A stretch of DNA of 64,000 bases from contig CAWIGF010000001.1 of assembly GCA_963835585.1 (NCBI GenBank), forward strand, positions 248,001 through 312,000. Direction: 5' to 3'. The notes below the pieces were generated by a model. It was given only the letters and a program-made list of their open reading frames with translations, ran no database searches and was not told the origin of the DNA. The DNA comes from UBA10107 sp963835585 (lineage in GTDB: Archaea; Nanobdellota; Nanobdellia; Woesearchaeales; UBA10107). This document shows positions 1-8,546 of the stretch, piece after piece; within the stretch, counting starts at the first letter, position 1, and the number at the start of each line of letters is the position of its first letter. The position numbers and the translations under genes were made by a program.

Positions 1-621
1 TATGAAGACTGTGTTTTTTCCAATCAACTTGCTTAATTTTGAGTAATATCTTTTGTTGTCATTATTCATGCTTTTAACATATCTCCTAGCTTTTCTTCCG
101 TGTTTCTTGATGAGGCTTCTTCTGTATCTTTTTGAAACAAATCCTGGATATGAACTCCTTGGATATCCTGCAAATTCAACTCCTTTCTCTTTTTTCGTAG
201 AGAAATCAATTAATATTACGTTTTCGCATGAATTTAGAACACAATAGAATTTTTTGATATAGGCCTTTTCATCCTTATTTAGTTTGATTTTGCTTCCTAT
301 GTCAAACCATTTCGAATAATCCCAATTTCCTGTTGCTATTATGACTGGTTTTCCTAAGCTATCCAGCGTCTTCAACACTTTACTTCCTGTGTTGAAGCTC
401 CTGTCCTCTATTTTCTTTGCCTTTTTCTTTCCTATGAAATCAGACAATGGCTTGTTTGTCCCATAGACATATTTGAAGTACAGTTTGTTAAGCTCATTGT
501 CTCCTGCAAAATCACCAGGACTAACAATCAAATCGATATCCTTTCTTTTCGCTATTTTCAACAATTTATTCGGAAACCTGCCGTGAAAATCACCTACATC
601 TAGAATCTTTATCTCACTCAT
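1..621 (-). CDS. Calcineurin-like metallophosphoesterase (3' end beyond window)
   Basis: I translated the minus strand from an ATG at 619-621, and the frame stays open to base 1, so the C-terminus is missing. The visible 207 residues carry the metallophosphoesterase metal motifs in order: G-D-F-H near residue 9, G-D-F-A-G-D near 37, and G-N-W-D near 107. These normally bind two metal ions and hydrolyse phosphoesters; the substrate cannot be told. A basic Lys/Arg-rich stretch follows at about 160-195. The start overlaps the fibrillarin stop by 4 nt (ATGA), so it is probably the last visible gene of the NOP5-fibrillarin operon. The motif order and the open frame are seen directly. The family call is firm and the substrate is unknown. 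Confidence 0.8.
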   Translation of the reverse strand, partial: MSEIKILDVGDFHGRFPNKLLKIAKRKDIDLIVSPGDFAGDNELNKLYFKYVYGTNKPLSDFIGKKKAKKIEDRSFNTGSKVLKTLDSLGKPVIIATGNWDYSKWFDIGSKIKLNKDEKAYIKKFYCVLNSCENVILIDFSTKKEKGVEFAGYPRSSYPGFVSKRYRRSLIKKHGRKARRYVKSMNNDNKRYYSKLSKLIGKNTVFI

Positions 622-1289
622 CTCTTTTTCACCACGAAAAGAATATGGTCCTTTTCGAATGGATCAAGCTTTTTTTGGTCAACAATGACCATTTTCTTCT
701 GCAGTTCCGTCTGCACCATCCTGAATATGTCGTCAGGTCTTTTCGTGACATCGACAGATCTTGCTTTTACTGCCAGCAATCCAAACCCTCCTTGTTTGAG
801 GAATGTATCGCAGTTCTTAAGGAATATCTCTACCTGGTTTTTCTGCGCGACATCCTGGAAAATCACATCGACATCAGCAACAAACTCAGTGTACCTTTCC
901 GGATGATTCGCATCGTCCATTATAGGTAGTATGTTTTCCCTTTTTTCAACGAGGAATATAAAGTCATGCATGACTCTCGGCGCAAAATCCACTCCATATA
1001 CAAATCCTTCTTTTTCTACCAAATCCGAAACGTGAGAAACCGTAGTTCCTGAGGCACATCCAAGATAGAGAACTTTCGAACCTGGCTTAATCCCTATTTG
1101 AGACAGGCCTTTGAATATTCCGGCACCTAATTTTGATTTGAACGGATCCCATACACGATATGTCTCATTTCCTTCAGTAATCAGTTCCTCTCCATAAACT
1201 GACTCCTTAACGAGCGCCTTTGTTGCAATAAATGGATGTTTCCCGTTTCCAAAATATACTCCTTTAAGTTGTTTATGTGGCTGAATCAT
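618..1289 (-). CDS. flpA: Fibrillarin-like rRNA/tRNA 2'-O-methyltransferase
   Basis: This is the catalytic subunit of the archaeal C/D-box sRNP, which transfers a methyl group from SAM to ribose 2'-OH sites chosen by guide RNA. At 223 residues it has the normal archaeal length. The N-terminal part has the family's typical V-Y-F-G-N-G segment. The SAM-binding motif is V-L-Y-L-G-C-A-S-G-T-T at about residues 80-90, followed by an acidic V-D-F-A motif and the F-Q-D-V-A-Q motif near 145. The conserved K-A-R-S segment near 175 is also present. It overlaps NOP5 upstream by 4 nt, the classic archaeal gene pair, so coupled translation is likely. The identification is secure. Confidence 0.97.
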   Translation of the reverse strand: MIQPHKQLKGVYFGNGKHPFIATKALVKESVYGEELITEGNETYRVWDPFKSKLGAGIFKGLSQIGIKPGSKVLYLGCASGTTVSHVSDLVEKEGFVYGVDFAPRVMHDFIFLVEKRENILPIMDDANHPERYTEFVADVDVIFQDVAQKNQVEIFLKNCDTFLKQGGFGLLAVKARSVDVTKRPDDIFRMVQTELQKKMVIVDQKKLDPFEKDHILFVVKKR

Positions 1290-2032
1290 TGTTTCAACTC
1301 TTTTGCTTTATCTTCTACCTGGGACGATAAAGTATCTCCAAAGAATTTCCCCTTGAAAAAATCTATTTTCGAGGCAATACTTATCTTGTCAGCTAACGTT
1401 CGTGCCATTTTTCCTTTATTCTTCTGTATAACTTTATTCACAAGCGCGTGCTCATGGAGAATTCCATATTTTGGAGGAAGATTTCTTCTGTTTCTCAAGT
1501 GTCTGAACAATGCCTTTTCAGCGCCTAATAGTTGTATCGTTGATGCAGGAAATTTGGATAATCTTTCCAATGAACCAGCCAACGACAATAATTTTGCTCC
1601 TATTTGGACTCCTGCAACTGCAGTCACATTCGGACATGTTGCTTTCATCATGTCTTCAAGGTATTTCTCCTGTATGTGCCTGAAATCAAACAAAGACTTA
1701 ACTTCATTAGCAAGTCTCATTATTGAATCAATGTCCTTTTGCTTCAAATCAGCTCCCATCGGGTCATTGATCCTGAATTCTGAAATCAACTCCTTCTTCT
1801 GTTTTTGAAGAATTTGATCAGTAAATGTTTCGTGATCCGTGAACAGCTTTGATATTTCCGGATTGTAAAGTTCATAACATTCACGCAATCTTTTGGCAAG
1901 AAGGTTTACTGCCTTGTCCACTTCATCGATGCTTGAAACAGTCTGGATGATAAGCAAATCGTCCTTTACAGAAACTCTTAGTTTCGCTTTGACGACCTTT
2001 ATTGCCTTTTCTCTTAACTTCTGCAGGTCCAT
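1286..2032 (-). CDS. nop5: NOP5 (Nop56/58-like) C/D sRNP scaffold lacking the N-terminal domain
   Basis: This is the scaffold of the C/D-box sRNP. It bridges fibrillarin and the L7Ae-guide RNA complex. The protein starts directly in the coiled-coil region (D-L-L-I-I-Q, then V-N-L-L-A-K-R-L-R-E). It continues into the Nop domain with A-G-V-Q-I-G-A-K-L and the hallmark L-G-A-E-K-A-L-F near residues 165-180. At 248 residues it is well short of the 350-400 usual for archaeal NOP5, because the N-terminal domain of about 110-120 residues that docks fibrillarin is absent. Only 31 bases separate its start from the upstream DHFR-like gene, so no N-terminal exon is hidden there. The C-terminal basic tail is short. 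The family is certain; the functional effect of the missing domain is open. Confidence 0.93.
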   Translation of the reverse strand: MDLQKLREKAIKVVKAKLRVSVKDDLLIIQTVSSIDEVDKAVNLLAKRLRECYELYNPEISKLFTDHETFTDQILQKQKKELISEFRINDPMGADLKQKDIDSIMRLANEVKSLFDFRHIQEKYLEDMMKATCPNVTAVAGVQIGAKLLSLAGSLERLSKFPASTIQLLGAEKALFRHLRNRRNLPPKYGILHEHALVNKVIQKNKGKMARTLADKISIASKIDFFKGKFFGDTLSSQVEDKAKELKQ

Positions 2033-2063
2033 ATAGAATTAAATAAAAAGGTCATTTATAAAG

Positions 2064-2567
2064 CTAGTGGGATTTGTTTAAAACCGAATAGTGAAGTTGT
2101 ATGGTGTTCTTTGACAACTTTGATATGTCGATAAGGTTCAATTTCTTCTCGAAATTTTCTCCTTGAAAGAAAGGTATACCCTTGCCAAGAATCAAAGGCT
2201 CAACATCGATATATAATTCGTCAATAAGTTCTGGTTTTATGAAAGATGAGTTTAATCTGCTGCCTCCCGCGACAAGAACTGTTTTGAATCCTTTTCTTTT
2301 GAGAATAGTAATTGCATCTTTCGGGGATTTAGCTGCAAGAACGTCTCTTATTTTTCGGTGAGTCACGACAATGACAAGAGGATTCCCAAAATTCTTGAAT
2401 CCGTCTTCCTTCATAAGTTCATATGTTCTTCTCCCAATTACCAAATTTCCTGTTTTTTTCACAAAACTTGAGAAACTTTTCCATTCTTCCTTTGACCAAG
2501 GAGTTTCATCATTTCTTTTTGCAATGTATCCATTAACACTCATTGCCATATAAAGAATTACTTTCAT
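2064..2567 (-). CDS. Dihydrofolate reductase / RibD C-terminal family reductase
   Basis: The product is a 167-residue NADPH-dependent reductase of the DHFR fold. It shows the typical start (I-L-Y-M-A-M-S-V-N-G-Y-I-A), an I-G-R-R-T-Y-E segment near residue 45, V-T-H-R near 70, the cofactor loop V-A-G-G-S-R-L-N near 100 and L-I-L-G-K-G-I-P-F-F near 130. Such proteins act in folate reduction or in the RibD-type step of riboflavin synthesis, and sequence alone does not separate the two. A FolD-like gene at 39079-39957 gives weak support for folate chemistry. The start overlaps the UMP kinase stop by 4 nt (ATGA). Fold assignment is confident and the substrate is not. Confidence 0.85.
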   Translation of the reverse strand: MKVILYMAMSVNGYIAKRNDETPWSKEEWKSFSSFVKKTGNLVIGRRTYELMKEDGFKNFGNPLVIVVTHRKIRDVLAAKSPKDAITILKRKGFKTVLVAGGSRLNSSFIKPELIDELYIDVEPLILGKGIPFFQGENFEKKLNLIDISKLSKNTIQLHYSVLNKSH

Positions 2568-3238
2568 TCTATTACCGTTCCACTGAATTTATTTCCCAGA
2601 ACTACGTTTTCAAGATTTTTGAGCCCTTTAACGATGATTGTCTTAATTTTTGCCCTCCTGATTATTTTTGCACCAGACTGGTCAAGAACAAAGTGCTGGC
2701 CAGCCTTGAATTTGATCCTTGATACAATTTTCCAGAAGTCATCAAAGGATATTCTCGGGATGAATTTTGCGTTATCATACTTATTTGGGTCTTTGTTGAA
2801 CAATCCAGGAACATCAGTCAAATTGATAAACATTTCCGCATCAAGGTATTCAGCAATCTGCGCTGCTGTGGCATCACTAGTCATGTCCGGCTGGAATCCC
2901 AATGCACCAACTACAACGACATTCTTCCTTTCCAGGTCTTTTTTTATTTCTAGTAATGAATCCGGCATGTCGATGTTGCCATGAATCACTAATGATACAA
3001 GAGTCGCATTTAATTTTGTGGTCCTTATTCCAACCAAGCATGCCATCGCATCTGAAGTGCTCAAATCTTCCGCAGCTTTGATGTAATCCCTTGCTATTTT
3101 TCCACCGCCACAAACAAGAACCAACCTGTTGTTTTTCTTTAGTTTGTCGACTGTTTTCCTCAGATTTCTCAGAAAATCAGTATCAATCTTGCCAGGAACA
3201 ATCGCACTGCCACCGACCGAGATGACGTAGGTCTTCAT
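2564..3238 (-). CDS. pyrH: UMP kinase (archaeal PyrH, amino-acid-kinase fold)
   Basis: The enzyme phosphorylates UMP to UDP in pyrimidine nucleotide synthesis. Visible motifs are the N-terminal V-I-S-V-G-G-S-A-I, the V-C-G-G-G-K-I-A-R-D-Y nucleotide loop near residue 45, T-S-D-A-T-A near 120, and N-L-T-D-V-P-G-L-F-N-K-D-P near 140, all diagnostic of the family. An alternative start codon lies 9 nt upstream at 3247. I prefer the ATG at 3238 because a TATA box (TTTATAAA, about 3263-3271) then sits about 27 nt upstream, fitting a leaderless message. It leads a two-gene unit with the DHFR-like gene. The function call is firm. Confidence 0.93.
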   Translation of the reverse strand: MKTYVISVGGSAIVPGKIDTDFLRNLRKTVDKLKKNNRLVLVCGGGKIARDYIKAAEDLSTSDAMACLVGIRTTKLNATLVSLVIHGNIDMPDSLLEIKKDLERKNVVVVGALGFQPDMTSDATAAQIAEYLDAEMFINLTDVPGLFNKDPNKYDNAKFIPRISFDDFWKIVSRIKFKAGQHFVLDQSGAKIIRRAKIKTIIVKGLKNLENVVLGNKFSGTVIE

Positions 3239-3281
3239 AGTAAACATAAAAGATGTACTGTTTATAAATTTTACAGAGTGA

Positions 3282-4841
3282 TCATTCGTCTTTCAACAAT
3301 TGTTCAACAACAGCGGCAAATGCAGGCCTGGTGATGAAGACACCTATCGTGATTCCAAGCATTGATGTCAATGCGAATCCCTTTAACAAGCCGGCTCCTG
3401 CAAACAAGAGCGGGAACATTGATGCAAGTCCTGTGAAGTATGATGCAAGGATTATGAAGAAGGCATTCTTGATTCGCTTCAGCCAATTGACTTCTTTGTT
3501 TCTATGAGCAGTCGACTCATCAACTATGACAATCTGGGAATCAACACCAGTTCCGACTGCGACAAGAATACCTGCTATTGCAGGGATATCGATGTTCCAC
3601 CCTATCAAAGCAGCAACACCCAGAATGATTACTACCTCTGAGATTCCAGTAATCATGATAGGCACTACGACTTGCGCTTTCCTGTATCTTATGTAAATAA
3701 TCAGAGTAACAGCAATTATCGCCAAAAACATCATGACAATAGAATCATGAATAAACGTTTTTCCAAGGATAGGAGAAACTGTATCGACCTCATCTATGTT
3801 TAACTTTACTGGAAGGCTTCCCGTAATCAATATGGTTTGTAATTTTTTCATATTATCAAGCGCATTTAGTTCTGATTCCTGTTCCGTAGTTCCTGTTCCT
3901 GGACCAGAGATAGCTATATCAGTTACAGCCTGCCCCCTCAATGACGATGATATCTGAAGCTGATCAACAGGTTGGTCGTCTAAGAACAGAGAAATTGGCT
4001 CCGACAAATACTGACCAGTGACAGTCAAGTCCTTCGTGACATTTGCCATTCTTTGCGCTGCCGCATTGCTCAATGATATCGAAAACCGGAACTGAGAATC
4101 CCATTCGGTTGCAGACGCCTGCGTTGGTGCCTGGTATGGCGACAAACCGGAGCAATCAGCTGACCTGCACACATAAGTTATGTCGTTGCCGCCCTTGAAA
4201 ACAGAGATATTTCCAATTTTGGCTTCAAATTTTCCCTGCTTTGCGATCAAATCTTTTACTTCCTGGTCGTTGCCGCCCGCAACATCGACCTCAATGAAAG
4301 TTTTTCCCTCCAAATCACTTACTTGCTGGATTGTGACATCAGTAAGACCAAACACATTCAATCGCTCGCTTAAGCTAGCTATCAAAGATCCCATATCTTG
4401 AGTAGAAAGTTTTTCCGCCGGCTCAAGAAGCATCCGAGTCCCGCCCTGCAAATCGAGCCCTTCACGTATATTTGAAGTCGGTGCATTTACGACGACCAAA
4501 CCCAGATTTGTTTGGTTAAGTTGAGGTGTTACTTGATAGAGACCTTTGCTTGTTTTTATCTGGACCGGAACACCAGGAGTCATGTTTGCAACAACTGCAT
4601 AGAAATCATCGGTATTCTTTATTGGTTCATTATCAATCGCTGTAATTATCTCCTTACTCAATGGAGTTCCCGTCGGCTTTGGTGTTGGGATCCCAGCAAG
4701 ATATGCTGAGCTGTTCAATCCAATGGATTGAATGGAAACACCTTTGTTGAAAGGTCGTGGATTTATTGCAAGGAGCGAAAGGAGAAGGAAAATAATAAGA
4801 AGTATTACCCTTCCTTTTGTAAGTATCCTCTTAAGCTCCAT
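3282..4841 (-). CDS. secD: Protein-export membrane protein SecD
   Basis: This is an accessory subunit of the Sec translocon that, with SecF, aids protein movement across the membrane. The 519-residue protein has an N-terminal membrane segment at about 12-27. A large external domain follows, with a PDZ-like start and the typical L-D-L-Q-G-G-T-R-M-L-L-E segment near residue 135. A C-terminal block of five membrane helices begins near 365 and contains G-I-L-V-A-V-G-T-G-V-D-S-Q-I-V-I-V-D-E, the conserved RND-type signature. Its start lies inside the secF 3' end (11-nt overlap), so the two are translated as an operon, secF first. This order is usual in archaea. Confidence 0.96.
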   Translation of the reverse strand: MELKRILTKGRVILLIIFLLLSLLAINPRPFNKGVSIQSIGLNSSAYLAGIPTPKPTGTPLSKEIITAIDNEPIKNTDDFYAVVANMTPGVPVQIKTSKGLYQVTPQLNQTNLGLVVVNAPTSNIREGLDLQGGTRMLLEPAEKLSTQDMGSLIASLSERLNVFGLTDVTIQQVSDLEGKTFIEVDVAGGNDQEVKDLIAKQGKFEAKIGNISVFKGGNDITYVCRSADCSGLSPYQAPTQASATEWDSQFRFSISLSNAAAQRMANVTKDLTVTGQYLSEPISLFLDDQPVDQLQISSSLRGQAVTDIAISGPGTGTTEQESELNALDNMKKLQTILITGSLPVKLNIDEVDTVSPILGKTFIHDSIVMMFLAIIAVTLIIYIRYRKAQVVVPIMITGISEVVIILGVAALIGWNIDIPAIAGILVAVGTGVDSQIVIVDESTAHRNKEVNWLKRIKNAFFIILASYFTGLASMFPLLFAGAGLLKGFALTSMLGITIGVFITRPAFAAVVEQLLKDE

Positions 4842-5733
4842 TGGTTATAGCCTTCTTTTCCTTTCTCTCTACGTACATCCTCAAAAGCGCCGCGTTGAAC
4901 AGCCACGTATATATCATGTCACCAACAAGACCCCATCCGAGAATGAACATAATTTGTCTGAGGGATTCTGCGCTTGTTGAATAGTATGCGACAATAACAG
5001 CTGCCAATGCTGCCAATGACATCGTCAATCCAGTGGGAACTGCCGTCGCCATTCTCTCTGAAACAGTCCCTTCCTTCCTCTTGAGAACCCTTGTCGTCAA
5101 TAATATATCGGTATCAACCGAATAACCAATCAACATCAAGAACGCCGCAACGCCCGCAGTCGTCAATCGCATGTTAAACAAATTGAATACTGTCAACGAG
5201 AATAGCGCATCCCCAAATACACAGAATACTGCGTAAAAGCTTGGAAGCGGCTCCCTGAAATAAATGTAAATGACAATTGCCATAAGAACAAAAGCCACAA
5301 TTATCGAATAAATTGCTTGCTTGAAAAACGAAGCGCCGAGCGAGGGTCCGGTCGTATCAACAGTATATTCTGTTTCCTGGAGAGGACCTGTTATGGTCTC
5401 AACCCCTGCTACAAGATCATCTGCGGATACTCCAGATGCCTCAACAATGACCCCTCCAGATTGACCTTGACCGAAACTTCTCACGTTGATATCTGCGTTA
5501 GGATACTTTATAGCAAAATAATTACTCAGGTCCTTTACGTTGGCTTGTTTTGATACAGAAAGCGTAGTACCGCCCTTAAGAGAGACGCCTTTTGACACAA
5601 AATCACCGTGCTGTACATAATAGACAGCTAGCAGTGTTAAACACAATATGAGAATAGTGATAGGTATCAAGAAAAGCTTCTTGTATTGCTTATCATAGAC
5701 ATTAGCGGTCTTCTCAAATAGCCTTTTAAACAT
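4831..5733 (-). CDS. secF: Protein-export membrane protein SecF
   Basis: SecF partners SecD in the Sec translocon. The 300-residue protein has a first membrane helix at about 20-40, the periplasmic-type motif K-G-V-S-L-K-G-G-T near residue 48, and five further helices from about 135. These include the RND-type segment M-L-I-G-Y-S-V-D-T-D-I-L-L near 200. The ATG at 5733 lies about 28 nt below a TATA box (GATATATAAAA on the minus strand, about 5757-5768). That promoter and the first 30 or so codons recur almost unchanged at the start of the gene at 6758-7729, which marks this locus as a donor in a recent rearrangement. Confidence 0.96.
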   Translation of the reverse strand: MFKRLFEKTANVYDKQYKKLFLIPITILILCLTLLAVYYVQHGDFVSKGVSLKGGTTLSVSKQANVKDLSNYFAIKYPNADINVRSFGQGQSGGVIVEASGVSADDLVAGVETITGPLQETEYTVDTTGPSLGASFFKQAIYSIIVAFVLMAIVIYIYFREPLPSFYAVFCVFGDALFSLTVFNLFNMRLTTAGVAAFLMLIGYSVDTDILLTTRVLKRKEGTVSERMATAVPTGLTMSLAALAAVIVAYYSTSAESLRQIMFILGWGLVGDMIYTWLFNAALLRMYVERKEKKAITNGA

Positions 5734-5756
5734 GGATAAAATAAGACTACGATGTT

Positions 5757-5768
5757 TTTATATATCTT
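5757..5768 (-). promoter_or_regulatory. TATA box of secF-secD
   Basis: GATATATAAAA on the minus strand sits about 25-30 nt before the secF ATG, the expected archaeal spacing for a leaderless transcript. The same box and spacer are copied upstream of the chimeric gene at 7729. Confidence 0.65.
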
Positions 5769-5828
5769 TCGTGGCATCGAGAATTGCCAAATCGATGACT
5801 TTCTAATCAATAAATATCAAGAAATGCA

Positions 5829-6575
5829 TCAAGAAACATCAGGGGGCATTACATCAGGGGGAGAACTTCTCATTTGGCGATTAAATTGATTAAATAAGTC
5901 ATTCCTCTCCTCAGGAGACATTCCCCTAATCGAATTAACAAAGTCATTCCTCCTCTCAGGAGGTATTCTGTTAATCATTTCATTCATCATATCATCCTGA
6001 GTCATTCTCTGCTGCGGCTGGGCGGAACGATTCGATATATTTTGAGAAGGAGAAGGAGTACGTGGCATTGGTCGCGATGTCTCAGTAACACTTATGGCAA
6101 CCTCTTTTGAATCAGTAATGTACCAAATTACAAGCCCAAAGAAAACAATACCAATGATTGAATAGAACAACCCAGGATATGAGGAAATAAATGAATTCAA
6201 CAAATCAACACTTATGAATCCTGTGATAATTATGAAAAGTAACACACAAATCAAAAAAAGAACCACATTGTTCTTCTTTTCGACTTTGAATCCAAATATC
6301 CCAGCGACAACGTTAATGGCAAGTATACCTACTATGACAATTATGAATCTAGAGATAAAAAGTGAATAATCAACACCTGCGACAAACGGAAGCATCATCA
6401 ACGAAACAATTACGGAAAAAACGGGATTAAGTTTTTTGTTTTTCTCTCCAAGAAGCATCGTCTTCTGTAGAATTCCATACAGAACTGCAAAAATAAGTAT
6501 GAACGGAATCAGATAATCGAAAATACCAATATTGGAGAGTGCCACAAACGAACCCGTGAGGAGATTTGTCGCCAT
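5829..6575 (-). CDS. Membrane protein with hydrophilic tail, DPANN-type
   Basis: I do not recognise a named family. The 248-residue protein has about five membrane helices between residues 17 and 155, with basic loops around K-K-N-K-K. A cytosolic-looking tail of about 90 residues follows, rich in Pro, Arg, Asn and Gln. The tail contains two copies of a short R-N-D-F/L repeat (near 215 and 230) and ends in a P-P-D-V-x-P-P-D-V motif. The end of that tail resembles the end of the chimeric surface protein at 6758-7729. An intergenic region of about 180 bp with an AT-rich stretch precedes it, so it is probably transcribed on its own. No enzymatic motif is visible. Confidence 0.75.
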   Translation of the reverse strand: MATNLLTGSFVALSNIGIFDYLIPFILIFAVLYGILQKTMLLGEKNKKLNPVFSVIVSLMMLPFVAGVDYSLFISRFIIVIVGILAINVVAGIFGFKVEKKNNVVLFLICVLLFIIITGFISVDLLNSFISSYPGLFYSIIGIVFFGLVIWYITDSKEVAISVTETSRPMPRTPSPSQNISNRSAQPQQRMTQDDMMNEMINRIPPERRNDFVNSIRGMSPEERNDLFNQFNRQMRSSPPDVMPPDVS

Positions 6576-6757
6576 ACAGTCAAAATAAATTCCGAGGTAT
6601 ATAAAATAATCTTATGCAAAATTTATTTACTGGTATGTTTTTTTTAGCGCACGAATCATTTAATTATCTTCTATATAGATAATAAATAGTCTAAACATAA
6701 CTAAAACATGGCAACATCCTCAACACATTAAATTCATGGTTTTCCGACCCAGGGATA

Positions 6758-7729
6758 TTATTGAACATCAGGGGGATTGATGTCAGGAGGGCCTTTTCTC
6801 GTGTAGAAGATCAAGAAGACATTAGCAATTATGATTACCGCTACTGCAATAATCAATAGCAAAAGGGGCGAGCCAAATCCTTGATTTGTCCCTGTAATCG
6901 CATTGCCATTTGTGTTTCCTTTTATAACGGAAAGCGTGTCGGGATTCAGCTGTACTGAGAATGTATTATTCGATGCCTTTCCATTGTAGTTCAGTGTCGT
7001 AATCAAATTATAAACGCCTGGCTGAAGATTTGTAGTATCCCAATATCCTGTCAGCGTCGTAGATGATAGTGAAGGAACATCAACTGGCAAAGTCTGGAAA
7101 TTTCCATATACATTGCTTGCGGAATTCTCCACGATAATGCTGGTGGATACGTTATCAATCTGATCTTGCCAGTGATTGTAGACATTGATATTCACCCTGT
7201 TAATTTTTCCCAATATAAACTGAGGGGAACTGATTGATTCAATCTCAATGAATTTACCCCCTACTGTGAAAGATGATTGAAGGTTTATTGTTTTATTTCC
7301 ATACGCAATTGTCGCAAGTGCTACATACTCCCCAGGAGGAACATCCAGAGATATTGAGTTTGTCTCATTTTGCTCTGCACCCGGATCCAAGGAATTGTAA
7401 TTATTTTGGTATGTCAATATCGTGTCTCCACTTGCATTGACAATCTGAACATCCGCGGAAGGCGTTACCGTCTCCAATCCTTCATTCGAGAACGTGTATA
7501 TCATCTCAAGTTCATTCGCCTCGGAATCATTTGTGATGAATGTCGCAGTCATGTACTGTTCGGGAACAGAGACATTGGTGACTGGCTGATGAACGGTGGT
7601 GAATTCTCCTGGGACTGTCATCCCTTGCGCCTGTAAACATGATAGAAGAACAACAATAGAAATCAAGAAAAGATTCTTGCATTGCTTGCTATAGATATTA
7701 ACGATTCTCTCCAGCAGTCTTTCAAACAT
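6758..7729 (-). CDS. Chimeric surface protein: secF-derived N-terminus fused to an Ig-like surface domain
   Basis: The product is 323 residues. Residues 1-32 closely match the SecF N-terminus (M-F-x-R-L-x-E, N-x-Y-x-K-Q, L-F-L-I), and the promoter plus 5' DNA match secF too. From about residue 33 onward it is the truncated C-terminal two thirds of the surface protein at 8989-10245: a beta-rich Ig/CARDB-like region, a membrane helix at about 288-312, and a short tail. The tail (P-P-D-I-x-P-P-D-V) instead resembles the end of the protein at 5829-6575. N-x-S/T sequons are frequent. The N-terminal helix has an L-S-C-L segment that might act as a signal anchor or lipobox. The alignment is seen directly; the recombination history is inferred. 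Confidence 0.85.
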   Translation of the reverse strand: MFERLLERIVNIYSKQCKNLFLISIVVLLSCLQAQGMTVPGEFTTVHQPVTNVSVPEQYMTATFITNDSEANELEMIYTFSNEGLETVTPSADVQIVNASGDTILTYQNNYNSLDPGAEQNETNSISLDVPPGEYVALATIAYGNKTINLQSSFTVGGKFIEIESISSPQFILGKINRVNINVYNHWQDQIDNVSTSIIVENSASNVYGNFQTLPVDVPSLSSTTLTGYWDTTNLQPGVYNLITTLNYNGKASNNTFSVQLNPDTLSVIKGNTNGNAITGTNQGFGSPLLLLIIAVAVIIIANVFLIFYTRKGPPDINPPDVQ

Positions 7730-7812
7730 AGGTAAAATGGAACTGTAATGCTTTTATATATCTTTCTCGATTTTTGGCGTGAGATATAATCAAATAGTCT
7801 GTTCAGAAAAGT

Positions 7813-8439
7813 TCAAAATAGCAATGAAAACAATCCGGAATAAACCTTAAACCCATCGAATCCGGGAATAGGAAGCATGTTGAATATGAACAGAACCATA
7901 TTGATTTTGCTTGTCAGCATCAAGAATATGTAGTACTTCTGGGATAACTTCTTGTTCTTGATAATCCACGCTGAGCCGAGCCACAGAACAAGATTGACGA
8001 AAGGACCTGCAAACGCTATAAGTGTTTGCTGCAGCGCCGTCGCGGTTGCTCCAAAATCTACATAAGCAGGCACAAAAAACAGGAACGAGCTGCCAAAGTA
8101 AGTCATGATAATTGCTATGATCATAAGAATTGATGCGAAATCGAAGAAAGGCATCCCATGGATAATCTTATTTATTGAAATTGCCGAATAAAATGTCGCA
8201 TTGAAACCGAACGCCATGGCCACGAACTTGTGCCCAAGTTCGTGAAGCAGGATTGCCGGTCCAATCAAACATATCGAGAAATAAAAATCATGCCAAGAGA
8301 ATCTATTTTTATGAATTATGCCGTATTGATCTGGTTTCTTGAATTTGTTGAACTTAGAAAAATAGCCTGAAAAGATATACCCTATGCATGCGGACATAAT
8401 TATGACATCCAGGAATTCAGGGATTGTAAAAATAGCCAT
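7813..8439 (-). CDS. Site-2 protease-type (M50) membrane zinc metalloprotease
   Basis: This intramembrane metalloprotease has 208 residues and five or six membrane segments. The zinc motif H-E-L-G-H lies in I-L-L-H-E-L-G-H-K-F near residue 65. The second metal-ligand motif appears as M-L-P-I-P-G-F-D-G-F near 190, a small variant of the usual N-P-D-G segment. A-F-A-G-P-F-V-N-L near 145 is the conserved central motif. The protein lacks PDZ or CBS domains, so it is of the minimal type. Family knowledge suggests cleavage of membrane-bound regulators or signal anchors; the substrate here is unknown. It is flanked by surface-protein genes and is divergent from the FKBP gene. Confidence 0.9.
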   Translation of the reverse strand: MAIFTIPEFLDVIIMSACIGYIFSGYFSKFNKFKKPDQYGIIHKNRFSWHDFYFSICLIGPAILLHELGHKFVAMAFGFNATFYSAISINKIIHGMPFFDFASILMIIAIIMTYFGSSFLFFVPAYVDFGATATALQQTLIAFAGPFVNLVLWLGSAWIIKNKKLSQKYYIFLMLTSKINMVLFIFNMLPIPGFDGFKVYSGLFSLLF

Positions 8440-8546
8440 ATATTATGTTCTCCCATTGTTGTTTAAAAAAGTTGCTAAGAAATAACTTGCACAAGCAGAA
8501 AAATCAAAAGCAAATATTTTTAAACTAATGCTATTCAGCCTTCGGT

